From Agrobacterium vitis (GTDB lineage Bacteria; Pseudomonadota; Alphaproteobacteria; Rhizobiales; Rhizobiaceae): DNA of 64,000 nt. Made by a program: the position numbers and the translations under genes. Of this stretch, positions 11,184 through 19,773 are shown piece by piece (positions within the stretch are counted from its first letter, which is position 1; the number at the start of each line of letters is the position of its first letter). Under the pieces are notes generated by a model. The model made no database searches. It was not told the DNA's origin and saw only the letters and a list, made by a program, of their open reading frames with translations. The stretch spans positions 1,017,501 through 1,081,500 of the forward strand of contig NZ_AP023273.1 of NCBI RefSeq assembly GCF_013426735.1, read 5' to 3'.

Positions 11184-11208
11184 CTCAGTCTCGCAGATCA
11201 AACCGGAA

Positions 11209-11239
11209 TCGCAAAACAATGTTTGCGAAACGGGATATG
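11209..11239 (+). promoter_or_regulatory. Candidate LysR operator and promoter between gcdH and lysR
   Basis: A perfect dyad TCGCAAA (11209-11215) / TTTGCGA (11222-11228) with a six-base spacer lies between the divergent gcdH and LysR genes. A TATAAT hexamer follows at 11234-11239, about 18 bases before the LysR ATG at 11257. The dyad would overlap the -35 region, as expected for an autoregulating LysR protein. Sequence is seen directly; function is inferred. Confidence 0.5.
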
Positions 11240-11256
11240 AGTTATAATCATAGCTG

Positions 11257-12171
11257 ATGAAACTCATTCAACGCCGCCTGCTGCCGTCCACCAGCGCCCT
11301 GGTCACCATGGATTCCGTGGCGAGGCTGGGCAGTTTTTCCGCTGCCGCCAGCGAATTGAACCTGACGCAGGGCGCGATCAGCCGGCAGATCCAGACCCTG
11401 GAAGAGCAATTGGGAACGCAGCTGTTCCTGCGCAACGGTCGCGGTGTGATCCCGACCCCGCGTGGCGAAAATTTTCACCGCGCCATCCAGGCCGCACTGT
11501 CTCTGATTCAGGATGCTTCACTGGAAGCCATGACCGGCTCGCAAGGCAACGCCCTGAACATCGCCATTCTCCCGACCTTTGGCACACGCTGGCTTTTGCC
11601 GCGTATTTCCAGCTTTGTCGCCACCCACCCGCATATCAATCTGAATTTCGCAACCCGCATCGGCATATTCCATTTCGATGCCGAACAATTGGATGCCGCC
11701 ATCCATATCGGCAAGCCGAACTGGCCGCGTGCCACCTGCACCTTCCTGATGGACGAGACGGTTGCCCCGGTGTGCAGCCCGGCTTTTCTGACCCGTCATC
11801 CTATCAAATCGGATGGCGATCTGGCCGACCTGCCGCTGATCCAGATGAAGTCGAGACCGCTGGCCTGGGACCACTGGTTCGACAGTCTCGGCATCACCGC
11901 CACGCCGCGCGCCGCCATGAGTTTCGAGCAATTCATGAATGTGGCCCAGGCCTGCATTGCCGGGCTTGGCGTTGCGCTGATGCCGCTATTTCTGATCGGG
12001 CCGGAGTTGGAAAGCGGTCAGCTTGTCCTGGCATCTCAGCACAGCGTCAACAGCCAGAGCAATTATTATCTCGTGTCACCGGATAACAGGCCGCAATCGA
12101 AACCGCTGGCGGCCTTTTCACAATGGCTGCTCGAAGAAGTAGTGGCATTCACGACCAGAGATGCAGGCTAA
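11257..12171 (+). CDS. LysR-family regulator, GcvA-like, probable gcdH activator
   Basis: The 304-residue protein has an N-terminal winged helix (about residues 10-70) with the GcvA-like signature SFSAAASELNLTQGAISRQI, followed by a periplasmic-binding-type effector domain. It is divergent from gcdH across 151 bases holding a palindromic repeat and a candidate operator. Proteins of this subgroup commonly control the adjacent glutaryl-CoA dehydrogenase operon in proteobacteria. The stop is eight bases from the convergent DUF922 gene. Confidence 0.85.
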   Translation: MKLIQRRLLPSTSALVTMDSVARLGSFSAAASELNLTQGAISRQIQTLEEQLGTQLFLRNGRGVIPTPRGENFHRAIQAALSLIQDASLEAMTGSQGNALNIAILPTFGTRWLLPRISSFVATHPHINLNFATRIGIFHFDAEQLDAAIHIGKPNWPRATCTFLMDETVAPVCSPAFLTRHPIKSDGDLADLPLIQMKSRPLAWDHWFDSLGITATPRAAMSFEQFMNVAQACIAGLGVALMPLFLIGPELESGQLVLASQHSVNSQSNYYLVSPDNRPQSKPLAAFSQWLLEEVVAFTTRDAG

Positions 12172-12178
12172 TCAGCTT

Positions 12179-12829
12179 TTAGCCACCATTGACCAGTCCC
12201 AAAATAAGCTGCTGGATCGGACCGCCCGGCGCCATTTCAGATTGCTCGAAGACCCGGTCACGCTCGCGCTTCCGGTCGGATATGTCACCCAGGCGCTTTG
12301 TCAACTCGGTACGGATCTTCTTGCAGTCGGGATCATCCGGCACGGTCAGACCAATGCTTGCCGCCTCGATCGCCTTGACCATATCCTTGATATTTTGACC
12401 GTGAACACGCTCGTGGGTCTCGATCCCGGCGAAAAATTTTGTCCAGTTTTCCCGAACCGGACTTGTAAGCGACTGGGATGGACGAGGCAGCGTATAGACA
12501 ATCGTCAATTTGGGAATAGCCGTCTCCAGCACGCAAGTGCTGCCATGCGGCACATATTTGCGTGTCCATGTCAGCTTGAATGTGGTATGAGCAATGACAT
12601 GTATCCGTTTGTCAGTACCGATAACCGGGCCTTTTTCTCCGATGGATTGATAGAGTTGCGGCCCGCTTTGACCTGAAACGGGGTAAGTCGCAATCTGCTC
12701 GACCGCTTGCCAGTCTGCAAATGTTGGATTTGCGACATTTAAAAAAAGCCATGCCATAACGCCAATAGCCATTTTCTCTGAGAGAAATACACCCGATAGG
12801 TTGTTACTGCCAAAAAAGCGATCAAGCAT
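12179..12829 (-). CDS. DUF922-family secreted metalloprotease-like protein
   Basis: The 216-residue protein has a zinc-peptidase HExxH motif, H139-E-R-V-H143, inside THERVHGQN, a pattern typical of DUF922 proteins annotated as putative Zn-dependent proteases. A hydrophobic segment ending in NPTFA precedes the domain. A start at the internal ATG at 12772 would give a conventional signal peptide, whereas the longer form has about 19 extra residues. Cysteines around residues 118 and 169 could form a disulfide in the periplasm. No partner gene is apparent and no substrate is known for the family. Confidence 0.72.
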   Translation of the reverse strand: MLDRFFGSNNLSGVFLSEKMAIGVMAWLFLNVANPTFADWQAVEQIATYPVSGQSGPQLYQSIGEKGPVIGTDKRIHVIAHTTFKLTWTRKYVPHGSTCVLETAIPKLTIVYTLPRPSQSLTSPVRENWTKFFAGIETHERVHGQNIKDMVKAIEAASIGLTVPDDPDCKKIRTELTKRLGDISDRKRERDRVFEQSEMAPGGPIQQLILGLVNGG

Positions 12830-12910
12830 GGTTGTTCATGATCCTGTGACAAGGGCTCGTTACTCAAACAATAGTAAGGTTTATTTTCCTGCCTCAAACA
12901 CACCTGCGAA

Positions 12911-12949
12911 AGCAAGCGGTTTTTTGTCAGAAAATACTCTAACTCATTG
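12911..12949. repeat. Degenerate copy of the intergenic palindromic element
   Basis: AGCGGTTTTTTGTCAGAAAA followed by TACTCTAACTC aligns with the right half of the element at 11128-11183 (AGCGGTTTTGCGTCCGGAAATGCGCTCTAACTC in outline). The left half is not recognisable. It lies in the 239-base gap before the PhyH-like gene; the rest of that gap shows no other feature. Confidence 0.4.
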
Positions 12950-13068
12950 AAATAAAAGAAATGTCACGATTTCGCCACAATGTAATGTTCTATATTAGGT
13001 GTGGGTGACGCATAACTCCTATCCATCGAATCGTGCTGTTTGGCAGCATTCGCCAGGAGACTTCAGTG

Positions 13069-14028
13069 ATGCAGACAATTCAATCGAACCCGCAGGACCT
13101 CGAATCCATCGCTCGCAAAGGTAGTGCCTTTCGACGCATGGCTGTGCGCATTCCGACATATATTGCCGACGTGAAGGAAAACCCTGCCTGGCTGCCAATG
13201 TTTATGCTGGCCAGAACCATGCCGGGTCGACAGTTGCATTGGCTGACGGCGCGCAAGCACAAGCCAGGCTCCAACACCCAACCCAGCATGTTCAAGGCAG
13301 ACAGCGGATCCGCCACGCTTGCCTTGCGAAAGGACGGAATTTTCACCGGCCTGCAATTGCCAGACGACATCCATGAATCCATTCACGATCATGCGCTAAA
13401 AACGCCCTGCTTCGGCAACTTCGACCGGCGACTGGAATTCAAGGCAGGCGATCATGCCGAAGCTGAGAAGACATTCGGACGCCCCATCCTGAGCGGTCAC
13501 CTGTTCGAGCGGACATTGAATTGCGAAGCGGCTGTCGCTGTTCAAAAAGATCCGTTGCTGATCGATATCGCCAAAAACTATCTCGGCGGCCAGGCGCAGT
13601 TAATCACCACCCGTCTCTGGTGGAGCTTTCCCACTGCCGCCACCGAGAAAGACCGCAGCATGGCCTCGCTTGACAAGTTTCATTTCGACCTCGACGACTG
13701 GCGCATGTTGAAATTCTTTTTCAATATCAATAGCGTCGATGAGGGGACCGGGCCGCATATCTACGTCAAGGGTAGCCACCGCCGCCGTCGGCTGAAACAC
13801 CAGTTAACCTTGTTGGTTGGCCACCCGGCGGAAGAAGTGCTTGACTATTACGGCAAGGACAGCGCTGTCACACTCACCGGACCAGCAGGATCGGGCTTTG
13901 TCGAAGACCCGTTCGGCTTCCATATGGGTACGGTGCCAACGGCGAAACCACGCTTGATGATGGAGGTCGGCTTCGGCGTTTCCAAGCCGTCAAAGCGCCG
14001 CTTCCACGGCGAACCAATCCTGCGCTGA
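13069..14028 (+). CDS. Phytanoyl-CoA dioxygenase-like (PhyH) non-haem iron protein
   Basis: The 319-residue protein has a candidate 2-oxoglutarate/Fe(II) oxygenase metal triad: H-x-D in KFHFDLDDW, and a distal histidine in PFGFHMG followed about ten residues later by an arginine suited to bind 2-oxoglutarate (KPRLMMEVGF). The motif EGTGPHIYVKGSH between them is also typical of PhyH-like proteins. ATG 13069 is preferred over an upstream GTG at 13033 because AGGAGA lies just before it. Substrate is unknown. It stands alone, convergent with a pentapeptide-repeat gene. Confidence 0.66.
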   Translation: MQTIQSNPQDLESIARKGSAFRRMAVRIPTYIADVKENPAWLPMFMLARTMPGRQLHWLTARKHKPGSNTQPSMFKADSGSATLALRKDGIFTGLQLPDDIHESIHDHALKTPCFGNFDRRLEFKAGDHAEAEKTFGRPILSGHLFERTLNCEAAVAVQKDPLLIDIAKNYLGGQAQLITTRLWWSFPTAATEKDRSMASLDKFHFDLDDWRMLKFFFNINSVDEGTGPHIYVKGSHRRRRLKHQLTLLVGHPAEEVLDYYGKDSAVTLTGPAGSGFVEDPFGFHMGTVPTAKPRLMMEVGFGVSKPSKRRFHGEPILR

Positions 14029-14074
14029 AGGCTGCCAGTCAATAGTCCACGCGACATTAATCCGCAGGCCATTA

Positions 14075-14800
14075 CTAATCCGCAGGACAGGGCCAATCGG
14101 ACGGATTGGTCAGGCCTGCGGGAAGCTTGGTCTTTGCATCGCCACAGGCAAGGTTGACCTGGTCCTGGTTTAGCCCCTTGGCTGTCGAAAGGTCCACACC
14201 TTCAATGCGGGTGCGAAAAAGGAATGCGTCTTCAAAATCGACGCCACCATCCAGCCGCGCCAAATTGAAACTGGCGCGGGACAGGTTTGCCAATGTGAAC
14301 TTGGCTCCCATCAGGATGGCTTTTTCAAAATTCACCCGGCTCAACTCAGCCTTGGTAAAGTCAGCACCAGCCAGATTGGCGCCACCTAAATTGACGCGCT
14401 GCATTTCAGCGGAGACAAAACTGGCGTCCACTCCAGACATTGCCGACATCTCGGCGCGATAGGACTCGATACGGTCGAACTTCGCTCCATCGGCATTGGC
14501 GCCCGCAAAAGAGGCGCGGATCAACGTCGCCTTTTCCAAATCGGCTGCCTGCAAACTGGAATTGCTCAAATCGGTAAAACTCAGGTCCGCATCGTAGAGA
14601 TTAGCAGCGCGAAGGTCGCTTCCGCCCAGCATCAACTGTCGTTTGCGGCATTCTGACCAATCCACCTTGCTGGCCGGCCCGCTTCGGCAATCGGCGGCCT
14701 GGGCAAGGCTCGTTCCGAACGTGGAGACGACAACGAGAGAGAACAGGCAAGACGCAAGCCTGGAAGCATTTTTGACATCCTGGAACAAAGCGAATTGCAT
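14075..14800 (-). CDS. Secreted pentapeptide-repeat protein
   Basis: The 241-residue product has an N-terminal signal segment ending in SLAQAADC. About residues 55-185 form pentapeptide repeats of the A(D/N)LxX type, for example LRAANLYDADLSFTDLSNSS and VNLGGANLAGADFTKAELSR. This pattern folds into a right-handed beta-helix. Two cysteines near the start (ADC and SEC) and one near the end may form disulfides. Function of exported members is unknown. It ends 47 bases from the convergent PhyH-like gene. Confidence 0.8.
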   Translation of the reverse strand: MQFALFQDVKNASRLASCLFSLVVVSTFGTSLAQAADCRSGPASKVDWSECRKRQLMLGGSDLRAANLYDADLSFTDLSNSSLQAADLEKATLIRASFAGANADGAKFDRIESYRAEMSAMSGVDASFVSAEMQRVNLGGANLAGADFTKAELSRVNFEKAILMGAKFTLANLSRASFNLARLDGGVDFEDAFLFRTRIEGVDLSTAKGLNQDQVNLACGDAKTKLPAGLTNPSDWPCPAD

Positions 14801-15267
14801 AGATCTCGTCCAACCTCACCTTTTGGCCATGCACAGCAATCGACCACACGGTCACCATGCATTCCCCCTACGGCATGATTCCTTAAATCCCACCTGATGT
14901 CAGGAGAAAATCATGCAGCAATTTAACGTGCTATAGCCCTTTGTTTTTACGCATCTTGTTTTTTGCGTATCTCCAGCCTCCATTCACATATGGAAACGAT
15001 ACAGGCGTCAAGTCTGCTATCGACCTATCTAACCAGACCTGGCTTGGTTACCCAAGGAGTCTCTGCTTAAATCGCTGTATACCGGCGCATTTTTGTCCAA
15101 AATCGTTGATCGCTGTCCTAATACCCAGCTTCACCCAGAAAATTATGACACAGACAGACTGTCATGCTCACAAATCATGCCGAGCGACGATCCTTTTGGA
15201 CACCTTGTCAGGTTCATTGGTGTGCAATGCAATTGTCAAGTATTTCGCAGTGCGGTAAGCCTGATGT
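14801..15267. other. Gene-free 467-base region upstream of nasT
   Basis: No convincing gene is seen. At about 14940-14967 the sequence TTTGTTTTTACGCAT resembles the tail of the palindromic element at 59614-59720, so a repeat fragment is probable. The remainder should hold the promoters for nasT (rightward) and the pentapeptide gene (leftward), but I see no sigma-54 or strong sigma-70 match. Confidence 0.5.
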
Positions 15268-15855
15268 GTGACCCATAGCGACCTGACCATTCTTGTCATC
15301 GATGAAAATGCCATCCGCGCCTCTATTATCGAGGAAGGGCTGCGGGAGGCAGGACATCTGCATGTCACTGTTATCAACGAGGTCCAGGGTATCGCCCGCA
15401 GCATCGAAACGCTTGCGCCAGACGTGATCATCATCGACCTGGAAAGCCCCAATCGCGATATGCTTGAGCATCTGTTTCAACTGAGCCGCAGCGTCAGCCG
15501 ACCGATTGCAATGTTCGTTGACCGGGCCGATACGGAATCAATCGCCGCTGCCGTCGATGCCGGAGTGTCCGCCTATATCGTCGATGGGTTGCGCAAGGAG
15601 CGCGTCAAGCCGATCCTCGATATGGCCGTCATCCGGTTCCGGGCCTTTGAGCGATTGCAGCGCGAATTGACGCAAGCCCGCACGGCACTGGAAGAGCGCA
15701 AGGTGATCGAGAAGGCCAAAGGTATCTTGATGAAAATGCGCGGCCTTTCGGAAGAGGAGGCTTTCGCCCTGCTGCGGCAAAGCGCCATGAACGAGAAAAA
15801 GAAAATGGTGGAGATCGCCCAGAGCGTTGTCACCGCCGCCAGCCTTTTGATGTGA
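15268..15855 (+). CDS. nasT: Nitrate-responsive antiterminator NasT (receiver plus ANTAR)
   Basis: The 195-residue protein has an N-terminal receiver-like domain (about 8-120) and a C-terminal ANTAR domain (about 134-190) with the RNA-binding signature KAKGILMKMRGLSEEEAFAL. Only the GTG at 15268 is usable, because an in-frame TGA lies two codons upstream. In rhizobia and other proteobacteria NasT binds a leader RNA with paired hexaloop hairpins to prevent termination; NasS holds it inactive without nitrate. nasS begins 12 bases downstream, and a matching leader precedes nrtA at 17387-17508. Confidence 0.93.
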   Translation: MTHSDLTILVIDENAIRASIIEEGLREAGHLHVTVINEVQGIARSIETLAPDVIIIDLESPNRDMLEHLFQLSRSVSRPIAMFVDRADTESIAAAVDAGVSAYIVDGLRKERVKPILDMAVIRFRAFERLQRELTQARTALEERKVIEKAKGILMKMRGLSEEEAFALLRQSAMNEKKKMVEIAQSVVTAASLLM

Positions 15856-15867
15856 GGACGCCAGACC

Positions 15868-17139
15868 ATGACCGAGGCCGCCACACAGACGACCATTCGT
15901 TCCGCACCGGTCGCAAGCCGGACGGAAACCCGTCACCTGCGCGTTGGCTTCATTCCGCTGGTCGATGCTTCAGTGCTGATTGCAGCCGTTGAATTCGGCT
16001 TTGCGGCGCGCCATGGTCTGACCCTGGAACTGGTGAAGGACGTGTCCTGGGCCAATCTGCGTGACCGGCTGGCTTTCCAGCAATTCGATGTCGCCCACAT
16101 GTTATCGCCGATGCCTGTCGCTTCCATGCTCGGCCTTGGCTCCAACCCCTCCCCAACAATTACGGCGTTTTCGCTGGGACAGGGTGGCAATGCCATCACT
16201 CTGTCGATCCGGCTGTTTCAGCGGATGGAAGAAACCGGCCTTGTTGCGGAGCAGGCCAGTGCGCTGGACAATGTCCGGGCGCTGGCCCGTGTGCTGGAGA
16301 CCATGCGCGAACGCGGTGAGCCGATGCCGACCTTGGGCATGACCTATCCGTTTTCCTCGCATAATTACGAATTTCGCTATTGGCTGGCCGCTGGTGGCAT
16401 TGATCCGGACCGCGACGTCAAGCTGGTCGTGGTGCCGCCGCCGCTCACCTCCGATGCCTTGGCCGCAGGCGCCATCGATGGATTTTGCGTCGGCGCACCC
16501 TGGAACATGGTGGCGTCAGAGCGCGGTGTTGGCCGGATCGTCGCTGCCAAGCAGGATATCTGGCCATCGGCACCTGAAAAAGTGCTGGGCATGCGCCCGG
16601 ATTGGGCGGCGGCAAACCAGGACACTGTTGCCAGGTTGATCACGGCTCTCGATGAGGCTGCTCGCTGGTGTGACGCACCTGACAACCGCGATGCGCTGGC
16701 CGAAATGCTCTCCGCACCGCGCTATATCGGCGCGCCTGGCGACATCATCCGCCATGTGCTGGGTGGTGTCTTCCATCTGGATGCCAAAGGCAATCGCCGG
16801 GTCATCGACCACTATTTCCGCTTCCATGCCGAGCACGCAAACTACCCTCGCCCAAGCCAGGCCTTGTGGATCTATAGCCAGATGATCCGCTGGGGACAGA
16901 CACGCTACGCCGCCGCCGATGTGGAAAACGCAGCCAGTGCGTTTCGCCCGGATATTTACCGTGCCGCTCTTGGCCTGCCCGATCAGTTGGCAGAAGACGA
17001 TTTACGGGTAGAAGGTCTGCGCCACGAAGACCGTTTCATCGATGGTTTTGTCTTCGATCCTGCCAAACTCGCCTCCTATGCCGGGCAATTCCCGGTGCGC
17101 GCCCATCTTGCACCATCTGCGAGACCAGAAGAAATTTGA
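15868..17139 (+). CDS. nasS: Nitrate/nitrite sensor NasS (NrtA-like, cytoplasmic)
   Basis: The 423-residue protein is homologous to the NrtA nitrate-binding protein encoded downstream (shared blocks such as LGFI/VGFIPLVDA, YWLAAGGI, VVPPP and FCVGAPWN) but lacks a signal peptide. That is the mark of NasS, the cytosolic sensor that sequesters NasT until nitrate or nitrite binds. It follows nasT by 12 bases. The paired arrangement before nrtABC-nirBD-nasA agrees with control of that operon by antitermination. Confidence 0.9.
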   Translation: MTEAATQTTIRSAPVASRTETRHLRVGFIPLVDASVLIAAVEFGFAARHGLTLELVKDVSWANLRDRLAFQQFDVAHMLSPMPVASMLGLGSNPSPTITAFSLGQGGNAITLSIRLFQRMEETGLVAEQASALDNVRALARVLETMRERGEPMPTLGMTYPFSSHNYEFRYWLAAGGIDPDRDVKLVVVPPPLTSDALAAGAIDGFCVGAPWNMVASERGVGRIVAAKQDIWPSAPEKVLGMRPDWAAANQDTVARLITALDEAARWCDAPDNRDALAEMLSAPRYIGAPGDIIRHVLGGVFHLDAKGNRRVIDHYFRFHAEHANYPRPSQALWIYSQMIRWGQTRYAAADVENAASAFRPDIYRAALGLPDQLAEDDLRVEGLRHEDRFIDGFVFDPAKLASYAGQFPVRAHLAPSARPEEI

Positions 17140-17359
17140 CCGGATTTCGGGCAGTTTTTTCGCCGCACAAATAAGCATTGCGCAATAATTAGACGGGAAC
17201 CTCGGCTGATTTTCAACCGACCTCCATCCACATTCCGTTGATACAAAAAAATCCATGCCTTTCGGTAGGATTTTTACCCCTTTAATTTCATAGGCTTAAT
17301 TTCTTAAATCGTATTTCAGCCCCAGAAATTCCGCTCATTTCAGCAGAGTTTCACAAAAC

Positions 17360-17375
17360 TGGCACGGGCTTTGCT
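17360..17375 (+). promoter_or_regulatory. Sigma-54 (-24/-12) promoter of the nitrate operon
   Basis: TGGCACG (17360-17366), four spacer bases, then TTGCT (17371-17375) matches the RpoN consensus TGGCACG-N4-TTGCW exactly. Transcription should begin near 17386, immediately before the first hairpin of the leader. This suggests nitrogen-status (NtrC-type) activation of the whole nrtA-cysG operon. I did not find an unambiguous NtrC site upstream. Confidence 0.8.
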
Positions 17376-17383
17376 TCTATATA

Positions 17384-17508
17384 TTTGCGTGGTCAACGGC
17401 GACCAACGCGAAATAGCGCAGACGCTGCGCTTTCCCTGAGACATCGACGTCGCAAGGTTTTTGAGCGGACACCTCCCGGTCCGCGCAGGAATCTTCGCGG
17501 CGTTTTTT
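17384..17508 (+). promoter_or_regulatory. NasT (ANTAR)-type leader RNA with terminator
   Basis: A hairpin with stem GGTC/GACC extended by GCGT/ACGC (one bulged A) presents hexaloop AACGGC at 17395-17400, having the A1 and G4 required of ANTAR targets. A second candidate hexaloop ATCGAC (A1, G4) lies at 17443-17448 on a short GAC/GTC stem. Between them is a strong GCGCAG/CTGCGC hairpin. Downstream, CCGCG (17481-17485) pairs with CGCGG (17496-17500) followed by T6, a terminator. An alternative stem GCGGAC/GTCCGC (17465-17470 with 17479-17484) overlaps and would exclude it. The role is inferred from nasT-nasS next door. Confidence 0.7.
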
Positions 17509-17545
17509 GCGTTTTGCCCTTTTGCCCGCCCGACAGGAGCCCGTC

Positions 17546-18844
17546 ATGACCCGCATCGCCCATCACGCTATCAATCGCCGTTCCATTCTCAAGGCAACAG
17601 GTGCGGCTGCCACGCTTGCCGCCGCCCGCATCCTGTTGCCATCAGGCGCGCTGGCCGCCACCCCCACACCGGAAGTGACGAGCGCCAAGCTTGGTTTCAT
17701 CGCCCTGACAGATGCCGCACCCTTGATCATCGCGCAGGAAAAAGGCCTGTTTGCCAAATATGGCATGACCGGCGTGGAAGTGTCGAAGCAGGCCTCCTGG
17801 GGTGCGACCCGCGACAACTTGGTGCTGGGCGGCGCATCCAATGGCATTGACGGCGCACATATCCTCACGCCAATGCCCTACCTGATGCAAACCGGCAAAG
17901 TCACGCAGAACAATGTGCCGGTGCCTATGTCCATCCTTGCACGCCTCAATCTCGACAGCCAGGGCATTTCAGTCGCCAAGGAATATGCAGAGACCGGCGT
18001 CGCCCTTGACGCCGCCAAACTGAAGGACGCCTTTGCCGCCAAGAAAGCCAAGACCGGCGAAGTCAAGGTGGCGATGACCTTTCCGGGTGGCACCCATGAT
18101 CTGTGGATTCGCTACTGGCTTGCCGCTGGCGGCATCAATCCCGACAAGGACGTCTCAACCATCGTCGTGCCGCCACCGCAGATGGTCGCCAATATGAAAG
18201 TCGGCTCCATGGACGCCTTCTGCGTCGGCGAACCCTGGAACGAGCAGCTGGTCAACCAGGGCATCGGCTTTACCGCCTGCACCACTGGCGAGCTTTGGAA
18301 GGGCCATCCTGAAAAGGCCTTCTCGATGCGCACCGACTGGGTGGAAAAGAACCCCAACGCCACCAAGGCGCTGATGATGGCGATCATGGAAGCGCAAATC
18401 TGGTGCGATAGCATGGAGAACAAGGCCGAAATGGCCGATATTCTCGGCAAGCGTCAGTGGTTCAACGTGCCGCCGAAGGACGTACTTGGCAGGCTGAAGG
18501 GCAATATCAATTACGGCAATGGCCGCCTGGTGGAAAACACCGGCTTGCAGATGAAGTTCTGGCAGGACCATGCCTCCTACCCGTTCAAGAGCCATGACCT
18601 GTGGTTCCTCACCGAAAACATCCGCTGGGGCAAGTTTGCCGCCGATCTCGACATGAAAGCGCTGGTGGATAAGGTGAACCGGCAAGACATCTGGCGCGCT
18701 GCCGCCAAGGATCTGTCGGTGGCCAGCGCCGATATTCCGGCATCGACCTCGCGCGGCAAAGAGACCTTCTTTGACGGCAAGGTCTTCGACCCTGAAAACC
18801 CCAAGGCCTATCTCGACAGCCTGACCATCAAGGCTGCGGCGTGA
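17546..18844 (+). CDS. nrtA: Nitrate ABC transporter substrate-binding protein
   Basis: The 432-residue protein begins with a twin-arginine signal (NRRSILKATGAA, signal ending near ALAATPT), so it should be exported folded by the Tat system. The mature part is NrtA/CmpA-like, with GFIALTDAAPLI, YWLAAGGINPDKD and AFCVGEPWN. It binds nitrate or nitrite in the periplasm for NrtBC. ATG 17546 is chosen because CAGGAG lies eight bases upstream and the Tat motif starts properly; upstream TTG/GTG extensions would run into the leader terminator. It is the first gene of the assimilatory operon. Confidence 0.94.
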   Translation: MTRIAHHAINRRSILKATGAAATLAAARILLPSGALAATPTPEVTSAKLGFIALTDAAPLIIAQEKGLFAKYGMTGVEVSKQASWGATRDNLVLGGASNGIDGAHILTPMPYLMQTGKVTQNNVPVPMSILARLNLDSQGISVAKEYAETGVALDAAKLKDAFAAKKAKTGEVKVAMTFPGGTHDLWIRYWLAAGGINPDKDVSTIVVPPPQMVANMKVGSMDAFCVGEPWNEQLVNQGIGFTACTTGELWKGHPEKAFSMRTDWVEKNPNATKALMMAIMEAQIWCDSMENKAEMADILGKRQWFNVPPKDVLGRLKGNINYGNGRLVENTGLQMKFWQDHASYPFKSHDLWFLTENIRWGKFAADLDMKALVDKVNRQDIWRAAAKDLSVASADIPASTSRGKETFFDGKVFDPENPKAYLDSLTIKAAA

Positions 18845-18867
18845 CCGCGCGCAACAGGAGAAAGCTC

Positions 18868-19761
18868 ATGTCCGCAAGTCTTCGCAAAGCAGAACCCGCA
18901 ACCGTCGCCGCCCCTCAATCAACTGGAACGGTGGTTGCCATGGCGCGCCGCCCCACTCGCAGGTTCAACAGTCAGCGCATCGGCGCAACTATGTTGCGCA
19001 ATGTCGTACCACCATTCGTGGTTCTCGCCATCCTGCTGGGCATCTGGCAGATCGCCTGTTCCCATGCAGGCGCGACCTTGCCGCCGCCAAGCCAGGTCTG
19101 GGAAGAAGCCCATGACCTGATCACCGCGCCCTTCTTCAACAATGGGCCGCAGGATATCGGCCTTGGCCTGCGCGTTCTGGTGTCGCTGGAGCGGGTGGCA
19201 ATCGGCTTCGGGCTGGCGGCCATTGTCGGCGTCTTTCTCGGTGCGGTGGTCGGTCAGAGCATCTGGGCGATGCGCGGTCTCGACCCGATCTTCCAGATCT
19301 TGCGCACCGTGCCGCCACTCGCCTGGTTGCCTCTGTCACTCGCTGCCTTCCAGAATTCCAATCCGTCGGCGATTTTCGTGATCTTCATCACCTCGATCTG
19401 GCCGGTCATTATCAACACCGCCGTCGGCGTGCGCAATATTCCCGACGATTACCGCAACGTGGCCCGCGTGCTGCGGCTCAACCCGCTGGAGTTCTTCATC
19501 CGCATCATGGTGCCTGCCGCCGCCCCTTACATCTTTACCGGGCTTCGCATCGGCGTCGGCCTGTCGTGGCTGGCCATTGTTGCCGCTGAAATGCTGACCG
19601 GCGGTGTCGGCATCGGCTTCTTTATCTGGGATGCGTGGAACTCCTCGCGGCTCTCCGACATCATCGTGGCGCTTGCCTATATCGGCGTGACCGGCTTTGT
19701 CCTCGACAAGCTCGTCGCTCTCCTTGGCAGTGTCATCACCCGTGGCACCGCGAAGAACTAA
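18868..19761 (+). CDS. nrtB: Nitrate ABC transporter permease
   Basis: The 297-residue protein is a binding-protein-dependent permease with about six membrane segments. It carries the cytoplasmic EAA-type loop ending in RIMVPAAAPYIFTGLRIGVG, typical of the NrtB/SsuC/TauC group. ATG 18868 follows AGGAGA by eight bases; a GTG at 18841 overlapping the nrtA stop is an alternative start. It lies between the binding protein and ATPase genes of the same importer. Confidence 0.93.
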   Translation: MSASLRKAEPATVAAPQSTGTVVAMARRPTRRFNSQRIGATMLRNVVPPFVVLAILLGIWQIACSHAGATLPPPSQVWEEAHDLITAPFFNNGPQDIGLGLRVLVSLERVAIGFGLAAIVGVFLGAVVGQSIWAMRGLDPIFQILRTVPPLAWLPLSLAAFQNSNPSAIFVIFITSIWPVIINTAVGVRNIPDDYRNVARVLRLNPLEFFIRIMVPAAAPYIFTGLRIGVGLSWLAIVAAEMLTGGVGIGFFIWDAWNSSRLSDIIVALAYIGVTGFVLDKLVALLGSVITRGTAKN

Positions 19762-19773
19762 AGGGAAATCGTT

